A program made the translations under genes and the position numbers. Below, in pieces: positions 45,101 to 57,100 of a DNA stretch of 64,000 nucleotides; the first letter of the stretch is position 1, and every line of letters starts with the position of its first letter. The DNA is from Arenicola marina (Eukaryota > Annelida > Polychaeta > Arenicolidae): NCBI GenBank assembly GCA_964019135.1, contig OZ025256.1, positions 23,939,911-24,003,910 of the forward strand, in the 5' to 3' direction. The notes beneath the pieces were generated by a model that saw only the letters and a program-made list of their open reading frames with translations, had not been told where the DNA came from and searched no databases.

Positions 45101-48100
45101 GACGTGAGCTCCCTAAGAGTGTCAACTGGCAAGGACTACTTGACGTGAGCTCCCTAAGAGTGTCAACTGTCAAGGACTACTTGACGTGAGCTCCCTAAGA
45201 GTGTCAACTGTCAAGGACTACTTGACGTGAGCTCCCTAAGAGTGTCAACTGGCAAGGACTACTTGACGTGAGCTCCCTAAGAGTGTCAACTGGCAAGGAC
45301 TACTTGACGTGAGCTCCCTAAGAGTGTCAACTGGCAAGGACTACTTGACGTGAGCTCCCTAAGAGTGTCAACTGTCAAGGACTACTTGACGTGAGCTCCC
45401 TAAGAGTGTCAACTGTCAAGGACTACTTGACGTGAGCTCCCTAAGAGTGTCAACTGGCAAGGACTACTTGACGTGAGCTCCCTAAGAGTGTCAACTGTCA
45501 AGGACTACTTGACGTGAGCTCCCTAAGAGTGTCAACTGTCAAGGACTACTTGACGTGAGCTCCCTAAGAGTGTCAACTGGCAAGGACTACTTGACGTGAG
45601 CTCCCTAAGAGTGTCAACTGGCAAGGACTACTTGACGTGAGCTCCCTAAGAGTGTCAACTGGCAAGGACTACTTGACGTGAGCTCCCTAAGAGTGTCAAC
45701 TGTCAAGGACTACTTGACGTGAGCTCCCTAAGAGTGTCAACTGTCAAGGACTACTTGACGTGAGCTCCCTAAGAGTGTCAACTGGCAAGGACTACTTGAC
45801 GTGAGCTCCCTAAGAGTGTCAACTGGCAAGGACTACTTGACGTGAGCTCCCTAAGAGTGTCAACTGGCAAAGACTACTTGACGTGCGCTAGCATCATTTT
45901 ATTATAAAACAAACATGTAAATACTGCCATTAATTACGACAAGAGCCGACACAAATCACCTGTAGATCGATTCTTTCTAAATATTACGTGATACTTTGAA
46001 AATGAGATGCCCCCCCAAAAAAGACGAAAACGAAGAAAACAATGAAATTTGGTTGGCAGTTAGCAGCTATATTCTCATACTATATCCGCCAATCTCAGAA
46101 TGAACGCTTTAGTCGGCACCACTATGAATGCGAGATGTTGTTTGTCGGCAGGTATCCACCTGGTGTCACAGCTGAATGGCCGCCTCAGCTACATCGTGTA
46201 CAACCTGAGCTCCGGCAAGGTGGAGCAGGACAGCCTCTTCCCCACCGAAACCTCCGCCTTCCTCGGCAAGGGCGAGGGCCGCGTCGCTCTCCACAACTAC
46301 GGCGAGGTCAGTCAGCAGTCCCCGTCAAGGGGACCGCTAGCACTCTCGTCCGCTCCCCGGGGCTACGGTGTCAAGGGGACCGCTAGCACTCTCGTTCGCT
46401 CCCCGGGGCTACGGTGTCAAGGGGACCGCTAGCACTTTCGTTCGCTCCCCGGGGCTACGGTGTCAAGGGGACCGCTAGCACTCTCGCCCGCTCCCCGGGG
46501 CTACGGTCTCAAGGTGACCGCTAGCACTCTCACCCGCTCCCCGGGGCTACGGTGTCAAGGGGACCGCTAGCACTCCCGCCCGCTCCCCGGGGCTACGGTG
46601 TCAAGGGGACCGCCAGCACTCTCGCCCGCTCCCCGGGGCTACGGTGTCAAGGTGACCGCTAGCACTCTCGCCCGCTCCCCGGGGCTACGGTGTCAGATAG
46701 TAGTTAGATGCGCTTTTAATTAGTGGTTCGCGTGTGCTTTATTGTCTGTGTTAACTGATGGCCCTTATGCCGCACCGTGATAGAGTGGGCGACCTTTGAC
46801 CCTTAATCATTGCCCTTTGACCCTGGATCGTTGACCCTGGATCGTTGACCCTGAATCATTGACCCTGAATCATTGACCCTGGATCATTGACCCTGGATCG
46901 TTGACCCTGGATCATTGACCCTGGATCAGTGACCCTGGATCAGTGACCCTGGATCATTGACCCTGGATCAGTGATCCTGGATTTACCTTTGACCCCTGTG
47001 CTGTGTTGCAGGACACCCCGATGATCCTGCGCGACGGTAACGGCGCCATCTACCCGCTGGCCAAGGACTGTGTGGAGGGCATCCGGGACCCGATGTGGCT
47101 CGACCTGCCGCCCCTGCAGAGTCTGGATCTCAACGTCCAGGCGCTGCCCCACGTGGGTCCCGGCGCCAAGAACCGCGTGGCTGTCCTGGCCATGGCGCTA
47201 GAGGTGAGTGGGGGGGTGGGGTGGAGGAGTCGGGGTGTCAGAGGGGGTCATGGTGACGTCATCATACAATGGCTGCCCCACGTGGGTCCCGGCGCCAAGA
47301 ACCGCGTGGCTGTCCTGGCCATGGCGCTAGAGGTGAGTGGGGGGGGGGGGGGGTGAGTCGGGGTGTCAGAGGGGGTCATCATACAATGGCTGCCCCACGT
47401 GGGTCCCGCGTGGCTGTCGTGGCGTTGTGGAGTGTTACAAACGTGTCGAAATAGAAACCGGGAGGTACAAGTTATAGTCTACCCCTCCACATGGAAGTAT
47501 CGAAAATTCCGGCCTGAGGAACGCATTTGTTCTGTGGGGGAGATTAAAAAGGTGGTTAATTTAATTTATATGTGTCTGATGTATATAGGTCATACAGAGA
47601 AACGTTGTATACACGAGTATCAAACGTCTACCCTACCTTTACTCTCTTGGACAAAGAAGACCGATCTATATATCTGCTACAGTAGTGTTCGAAGCCTCGG
47701 ACAACTAACCGATCAACAGCCTGGCAGCTCAAGAAAAACCGGTTGAATGATGACTGTGTGTTTTATGGGTTTTTTTCTTTGTTTTTCTTATTAGCTATAG
47801 CTTTCATATTACTTGCAGTATGGTTATTTTGGTATAAAAATAGAGTGCGATTAAAAATGAAAAATATTATGGGTTCAATTTAAAGTTACATATGAGCCAC
47901 GGTGGCTGGGTGAGCTGTATATTTGTGTCATTTGTGATGTGTCTATGTTGTATTATGGAACTCACAAGTAACTCATAAACAAGCTATCTATCTAGTTGGA
48001 AGGTAATTAATGATGAGCAAAGCCATAGCAATTAACTATGTAAGGAGAGAAGGGCAGGAGTTGGTCATAGTGATATAAAAAATAAATATAGGAATTTTTT

Positions 48101-51100
48101 TACTCCCGCTTGAATTATCATGAATGACTTGGACTATATGGTCAAAGGTTGAACCAGTCCTTAAGCGGGTCATAACTTTAAAAGATGTAATCTTAACAAG
48201 ATTACCGACTGATGAAGCTTTTATTATCAACCTGATGTCTTACCTGATGTATGGAATTCCTGTTGTTAAGAGATGTAGGTCATCATCGACTAGAAGAACA
48301 TTTTATATGTCAGAACTACGTTTCAGAAGAACTGTTTACAAGTTAATTAAAGTAATGCCTTACTTCCAAATAAGGTACTTTAGTACTGTCTAATTACATT
48401 GCCTATGTTATATTGTATAAACTGTCTGTAACTTGTCCGCTTTCTTAAATAAAGCATTTCGTTTAAAAAAAAAAAAAATGACTTGGAAGATCTGCGCGCG
48501 TGATATCGTGTGATATTGTTGTGAGCCCGGTTTGTTTTGTTGCCCTCGCAGCCCCAGTCTCTGATCCCCCACATCCTGCGCTGCGACGTGGACAAGGTCA
48601 AGGCCGTGCTGAGCAGTCTGGAGCACGAGGAAGGTGGGTGCCATGGCTACGTGCCACTGATCGCGAGAACTGGTTGCGCAATCCGTCAACCTATTTATGT
48701 GGGTTTATTGGCTAGTACGGTTGTCATGTCTACGATGAAAAGTGGTTCTGAGGGTAGTGTGTTTATCGTGCTATAGGGGGCCAGGCACCCAGGAGTACAT
48801 ACAACTGAAAACAACATACGTCAAATATAAAAATTTCATTAAAAAAAACATTAAATAGATTGAAAACAAAACATCCTAAATTGCAAAGTATATGCGGATT
48901 CAAGGTCGAAAAAAGAGCAACAAATTTAGCTTTACTTGGGTTTCTGGATGAATTGGGAATAAACTTATTGCGCAAATCGGCATATAATGGACATATCATT
49001 ATAGTGTGATATTCGTCTTCAAGGATGCGCGTCTCTCATAGAATACATTATTTACAGACTATCTTCGCTGTCTAACCTACCTCGCCCCTTCTCTATGGCC
49101 AAGTTACGAATACTACAACGTTATAGTTACAACGTAAAATGGTTCTGTCCATAGCAAGAGCCATGAAAGCATTAGTTAAAACAATGAGTTATATCAGTGT
49201 GCCGCGATTAAAGGCTAGGGGTGCATGTCATAACCACGAGTTCAACGCTTTACACCAGAATTGGTTAAAGCGTCCTGAATATACAAGCTACGTTTTGTGT
49301 TTCAGACTCGGCCGCTAGGGAGCGCTGTATTGCGGCTCTGCTGGAAGAGAAATGTGACGGGAACAAGAACCTGTTTCACACGTGTGTGGCGGTCTCTGCG
49401 CCAGCCTCCAACAAGGAAAACGAACCCCCAGGTAACATGCCACCTCCCACCGTCATCACGAACCCCCAGGTAACATGCCACCTCCCTCCGTCATCACGAA
49501 CACCCAGGTAACATGCCACCTCCGTCATCACGAACCCCCAGGTAACATGCCACCTCCCACCGTCATCACGAACCCCCAGGTAACATGCCACCTCCCTCCG
49601 TCATCACGAACCCCCAGGTAACATGCCACCTCCGTCATCACGAACCCCCAGGTAACATGCCACCTCCCTCCGTCATCACGAACCCCCAGGTAACATGCCA
49701 CCTCCCTCCGTCATCACGAACCCCCAGGTAACATGCCACCTCCGTCATCACGAACCCCCAGGTAACATGCCACCTCCGTCATCACGAACCCCCAGGTAAC
49801 ATGCCACCTCCCTCCGTCATCACGAACCCCCAGGTAACATGCCACCTCCCTCCGTCATCACGAACCCCCAGGTAACATGCCACCTCCGTCATCACGAACC
49901 CACAGGTAACATGCCACCTCCCTCCGTCATCACGAACCCCCAGGTAACATGCCACCTCCGTCATCACGAACCCCCAGGTAACATGCCACCTCCCTCCGTC
50001 ATCACGAACCCCCAGGTAACAGGCCACCTCCCTCCGTCATCACGAACCCCCAGGTAACATGCCACCTCCGTCATCGCGAACCGACCACCCTCTGTCATCA
50101 CGAACCCCCAGGTAACATGCCACCTCCCTCCGTCATCACGAACCCCCGGGTAACATGCCACCTCCGTCATCACGAACCCCCGGGTAACATGCCACCTCCG
50201 TCATCACGAACCCCCAGGTAACATGCCACCTCCGTCATCACGAACCCCCAGGTAACATGCCACCTCCCTCCGTCATCACGAACCCCCAGGTAACATGCCA
50301 CCTCCCTCCGTCATCACGAACCCCCAGGTAACATGCCACCTCCCTCCGTCATCACGAACCCCCAGGTAACATGCCACCTCCGTCATCACGAACCCCCGGG
50401 TAACATGCCACCTCCGTCATCACGAACCCCCAGGTAACATGCCACCTCCGTCATCACGAACCCCCAGGTAACATGCCACCTCCGTCATCACGAACCCCCA
50501 GGTAACATGCCACCTCCGTCATCACGAACCCCCAGGTAACATGCCACCTCCGTCATCACGAACCCCCAGGTAACATGCCACCTCCCTCCGTCATCACGAA
50601 CCCCCAGGTAACATGCCACCTCCGTCATCACGAACCCCCAGGTAACATGCCACCTCCGTCATCACGAACCCCCAGGTAACATGCCACCTCCCTCCGTCAT
50701 CACGAACCCCCAGGTAACATGCCACCTCCGTCATCACGAACCCCCAGGTAACATGCCACCTCCCTCCGTCATCACGAACCCCCAGGTAACATGCCACCTC
50801 CCTCCGTCATCACGAACCCCCAGGTAACATGCCACCTCCGTCATCACGAACCCCCAGGTAACATGCCACCTCCCTCTGTCATCACGAACCCCCAGGTAAC
50901 ATGCCACCTCCCTCCGTCATCACGAACCCCCAGGTAACATGCCACCTCCTTCCGTCATCACGAACCCCCAGGTAACATGCCACCTCCCTCCGTCATCACG
51001 AACCCCCAGGTAACATGCCACCTCCGTCATCACGAACCCACAGGTAACATGCCACCTCCGTCATCACGAACCCCCAGGTAACATGCCACCTCGCTCCGTC

Positions 51101-54100
51101 ATCACGAACCCCCAGGTAACATGTCACCTCCCTCCGTCATCACGAACCCCCAGGTAACATGCCACCTCCGTCATCACGAACCCCCAGGTAACATGCCACC
51201 TCCCTCCGTCATCACGAACCCCCGGGTAACATGCCACCTCCCTCCGTCATCACGAACCCCCAGGTAACATGCCACCTCCGTCATCACGAACCCCCAGGTA
51301 ACATGCCACCTCCCTCCGTCATCACGAACGCCCAGGTGACATGCCACCTCCGTCATCACGAACCCCCAGGTAACATGCCACCTCCGTCATCACGAACCCC
51401 CAGGTAACATGCCACCTCCGTCATCACGAACCCCCAGGTAACATGCCACCTCCCTCCGTCATCACGAACCCCCAGGTAACATGCCACCTCCGTCATCACG
51501 AACCCCCAGGTAACATGCCACCTCCCTCCGTCATCACGAACCCCCAGGTAACATGCCACCTCCGTCATCACGAACCCCCAGGTAACATGCCACCTCCCTC
51601 CGTCATCACGAACCCCCAGGTAACATGCCACCTCCATCATCACGAACCCCCGGGTAACATGCCACCTCCCTCCGTCATCACGAACCCCCGGGTAACATGC
51701 CACCTCCGTCATCACGAACCCCCAGGTAACATGCCACCTCCGTCATCACGAACCCCCAGGTAACATGCCACCTCCGTCATCACGAACCCCCAGGTAACAT
51801 GCCACCTCCCTCCGTCATCACGAACCCCCAGGTAACATGCCACCTCCGTCATCACGAACCCCCAGGTAACATGCCACCTCCGTCATCACGAACCCCCAGG
51901 TAACATGCCACCTCCGTCATCACGAACCCCCAGGTAACATGCCACCTCCGTCATCACGAACCCCCAGGTAACATGCCACCTCCGTCATCACGAACCCCCA
52001 GGTAACATGCCACCTCCGTCATCACGAACCCCCAGGTAACATGCCACCTCCGTCATCACGAACCCCCAGGTAACATGCCACCTCCCTCCGTCATCACGAA
52101 CCCCCAGGTAACATGCCACCTCCCTCCGTCATCACCAACCCCCAGGTAACATGCCACCTCCGTCATCACGAACCCCCAGGTAACATGCCACCTCCCTCCG
52201 TCATCACGAACCCCCAGGTAACATGCCACCTCCGTCATCACGAACCCCCAGGTAACATGCCACCTCCGTCATCACGAACCCCCAGGTAACATGCCACCTC
52301 GCTCCGTCATCACGAACCCCCAGGTAACATGCCACCTCCCTCCGTCATCACGAACCCCCAGATAACATGCCACCTCCGTCATCACGAACCCCCAGGTAAC
52401 ATGCCACCTCCGTCATCACGAACCCCCAGGTAACATGCCACCACCCTCCGTCATCACGAACCCCCAGGTAACATGCCACCTCCCTCCGTCATCACGAACC
52501 CCCAGGTAACATGCCACCTCCGTCATCACGAACCCCCAGGTAACATGCCACCACCCTCCGTCATCACGAACCCCCAGGTAACATGCCACTTCCCTCCGTC
52601 ATCACGAACCCCCAGGTAACATGCCACCTCCGTCATCACGAACCCCCAGGTAACATGCCACCTCCCTCCGTCATCACGAACCCCCAGGTAACATGCCACC
52701 TCCGTCATCACGAACCCCCAGGTAACATGCCACCACCCTCCGTCATCACGAACCCCCAGGTAACATGCCACCTCCCTCCGTCATCACGAACCCCCGGGTA
52801 ACAAGCCACCACCCTCCGTCATCACGAACCCACAGGTAACATGCCACCTCCGTCATCACGAACCCCCAGGTAACATGCCACCACCCTCCGTCATCACGAA
52901 CCCCCAGGTAACATGCCACCTCCCTCCGTCATCACGAACCCCCAGGTAACATGCCACCTCCCTCCGTCATCACGAACCCCCAGGTAACATGCCACCTCCG
53001 TCATCACGAACCCCCAGGTAACATGCCACCTCCCTCCGTCATCACGAACCCCCGGGTAACAAGCCACCACCCTCCGTCATCACGAACCCCCAGGTAACAT
53101 GCCACCTCCCTCCGTCATCACGAACCCCCAGGTAACATGCCACCTCCCTCCGTCATCACGAACCCCCAGGTAACATGCCACCTCCGTCATCACGAACCCC
53201 CAGGTAACATGCCACCTCCCTCCGTCATCACGAACCCCCAGGTAACATGCCACCTCCCTCCGTCATCACGAACCCCCAGGTAACATGCCACCTCCCTCCG
53301 TCATCACGAACCCCCAGGTAACATGCCACCTCCCTCCGTCATCACGAACCCCCAGGTAACATGCCACCTCCGTCATCACGAACCCCCAGGTAACATGCCA
53401 CCACCCTCCGTCATCACGAACCCCCAGGTAACATGCCACCTCCGTCATCACGAACCCCCAGGTAACATGCCACCTCCGTCATCACGAACCCCCAGGTAAC
53501 ATGCCACCACCCTCCGTCATCACGAACCCCCAGGTAACATGCCACCTCCCTCCGTCATCACGAACCCCCGGGTAACATGCCACCTCCCTCCGTCATCACG
53601 AACCCCCAGGTAACATGCCACCACCCTCCGTCATCACGAACCCCCAGGTAACATGCCACCTCCCTCCGTCATCACGAACCCCCGGGTAACATGCCACCTC
53701 CCTCCGTCATCACGAACCCCCAGGTAACATGCCACCTCCGTCATCACGAACCCCCAGGTAACATGCCACCTCCCTCCGTCATCACGAACCCCCAGGTAAC
53801 ATGCCACCTCCCTCCGTCATCACGAACCCCCAGGTAACATGCCACCTCCCTCCGTCATCACGAACCCCCAGGTAACATGCCACCTCCCTCCGTCATCACG
53901 AACCCCCGGGTAACATGCCACCTCCCTCCGTCATCACGAACCTCCAGGTAACATGCCACCACCCTCCGTCATCACGAACCCCCAGGTAACATGCCACCTC
54001 CCTCCGTCATCACGAACCCCCGGGTAACATGCCACCTCCCTCCGTCATCACGAACCCCCAGGTAACATGCCACCTCCGTCATCACGAACCCCCAGGTAAC

Positions 54101-57100
54101 ATGCCACCTCCCTCCGTCATCACGAACCCCCAGGTAACATGCCACCTCCCTCCGTCATCACGAACCCCCAGGTAACATGCCACCTCCCTCCGTCATCACG
54201 AACCCCCAGGTAGCATGCCACCTCCGTCATCACGAACCCCCAGGTAACATGCCACCTCCCTCCGTCATCACGAACCCCCGGGTAACATGCCACCTCCCTC
54301 CGTCATCACGAACCCCCAGGTAACATGCCACCTCCCTCCGTCATCACGAACCCCCAGGTAACATGCCACCTCCCTCCGTCATCACGAACCCCCAGGTAAC
54401 ATGCCACCTCCCTCCGTCATCACGAACCCCCAGGTAACATGCCACCTCCCTCCGTCATCACGAACCCCCAGGTAACATGCCACCTCCCTCCGTCATCACG
54501 AACCCCCAGGTAACATGCCACCTCGCTCCGTCATCACGAACCCCCAGGTAACATGCCACCTCGCTCCGTCATCACGAACCCCCAGGTAACATGCCACCTC
54601 CGTCATCACGAACCCCCAGGTAACATGCCACCTCCCTCCGTCATCACGAACCCCCAGGTAACATGCCACCTCCCTCCGTCATCACGAACCCCCAGGTAAC
54701 ATGCCACCTCCGTCATCACGAACCCCCAGGTAACATGCCACCTCCCTCCGTCATCACGAACCCCCAGGTAACATGCCACCTCCCTCCGTCATCACGAACC
54801 CCCAGGTAACATGCCACCTCCCTCCGTCATCACGAACCCCCGGGTAACATGCCACCTCCCTCCGTCATCACGAACCCCCGGGTAACATGCCACCTCCCTC
54901 CGTCATCACGAACCCCCAGGTAACATGCCACCTCCCTCCGTCATCACGAACCCCCAGGTAACATGCCACCTCCCTCCGTCATCACGAACCCCCAGGTAAC
55001 ATGCCACCTCCGTTTCAGAATGTATGTAAGGTAGCGTCATGTTTATTGATCCTAATCATCAACACATCCTAATTATTATTGGCCTATGGCGGACTTTGTT
55101 TCGCCATATAACGTGTCGTTCCTTACATTGATCATATAACGTGTCGTTCCTTACATTGATCATATAACGTGTCGTTCCTTACATTGATCATATAACGTGT
55201 CGTTCCTTACATTGATCATATAACGTGTCGTCCCTTGCATTGATCATATAACGTGTCGTTCCTTACATTGATCATATAACGTGTCGTTCCTTACATTGAT
55301 CATATAACGTGTCGTTCCTTACATTGATCATATAACGTGTCGTTCCTTACATTGATCATATAACGTGTCGTTCCTCACATTGATCATATAACGTGTCGTT
55401 CCTTACATTGATCATATAACGTGTCGTTCCTTACATTGATCATATAACGTGTCGTTCCTTACATTGATCATATAACGTGTCGTTCCTTACATTGATCATA
55501 TAACGTGTCGTTCCTTACATTGATCATATAACGTGTCGTTCCTTACATTGAGCATATAACGTGTCGTTCCTTACATTGATCATATAACGTGTCGTTCCTT
55601 ACATTGATCATATAACGTGTCGTTCCTTACATTGATCATATAACGTGTCGTTCCTTACATTGAGCATGTAACGTGTCGTTCCTTACATTGATCATATAAC
55701 GTGTCGTTCCTTACATTGATCATATAACGTGTCGTTCCTTACATTGATCATATAACGTGTCGTTCCTTACATTGATCATATAACGTGTCGTTCCTTACAT
55801 TGATCATATAACGTGTCGTTCCTTACATTGATCATATAACGTGTCGTTCCTTACATTGATCATATAACGTGTCGTTCCTTACATTGATCATATAACGTGT
55901 CGTTCCTTACATTGAGCATATAACGTGTCGTTCCTTACATTGATCATATAACGTGTCGTTCCTTACATTGATCATATAACGTGTCGTTCCTTACATTGAG
56001 GATGTAACGTGTCGTTCCTTACATTGATCATATAACGTGTCGTTCCTTACATTGATCATATAACGTGTCGTTCCTTACATTGATCATATAACGTGTCGTT
56101 CCTTACATTGATCATATAACGTGTCGTTCCTTACATTGATCATATAACGTGTCGTTCCTTACATTGATCATATAACGTGTCGTTCCTTACATTGATCATA
56201 TAACGTGTCGTTCCTTACATTGATCATATAAGAGTATTGCTTTTTGTCTGCTGCCTGTTAAATACTGCAATTAGCACTACAATTAACACTATTTCCCTTT
56301 TCCTGTCATTCAGGCGAATCCGCTGTCAGCGGCGGGGGTGGCGCCGGCGGCGGCGGCGGGGGTGGCGCCGGCGGCGGGGGTGGCGGCGGGAGCGGCGGCG
56401 GGAGTGGGAGCGGCGTGGGGGTGGCGGTGACCACGGGGGGGGCCAGCTCGAGCCTGGGGTCGGCCCTGGAGGGGGTGAACCCGGTGGACGTGCTGGCGTC
56501 CATCCAGGCCCGCATGACCAGCGACCCCTCGGAGCGCGTCCATTCCCGGGGAACCAGCCTGCGCGAGATGATGCGCAGGGCCACGTCGGCTGCGCGCGCA
56601 GTCAGCGGCTTGGATGCGCGGGACAGCAGCGAGCGGGAGGAGCCCGGCATGGCCATCCCCACCCTCACCTGGCCCCCCGACCCCCCGCCTCTCGAGAGTA
56701 TCCGCGCAGGTGGGTCCCGCCTCACGCGTCGCCATAGCAACGGGAGGCCGGTGTACTATATATGTGTTCCGGGTATTTGGTTCGATCTATAACACAATCT
56801 GTGTTTAATGCCCATGGTTGTGGCGGATGAGTCTCACTTGCCCAGTTGGTAAGCGGACTGAGCTACAGCTTCTGTAATAAACACTGTTTCATCCAACCCA
56901 AGATCCGTCTCTCGGGACGCCCAATATGACTTGAAAGAAAGTTAATATATGTCTGTGTTTACCACGTGGCACTCGTGTCCACATCATAGAGGCGTCGGTG
57001 TGATTGATGTAGGATGCCGTTGCTTGGTTACAGAGGCAGAGCGGCCAGGGATATCGCGACAGAACTCGAACGCCTCCCCCGCTGGGGCCGTCGGAGGGCT

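Noticed and set aside
49421..55013. CRISPR-like regularly spaced repeats
   Set aside because: Head-to-tail minisatellite without unique spacers, in an animal intron; the unit includes UBR5 exon sequence.
56830..56900. tRNA gene suspected from cagttggtaagcggactgag
   Set aside because: No B box at the right distance and no cloverleaf can be drawn.
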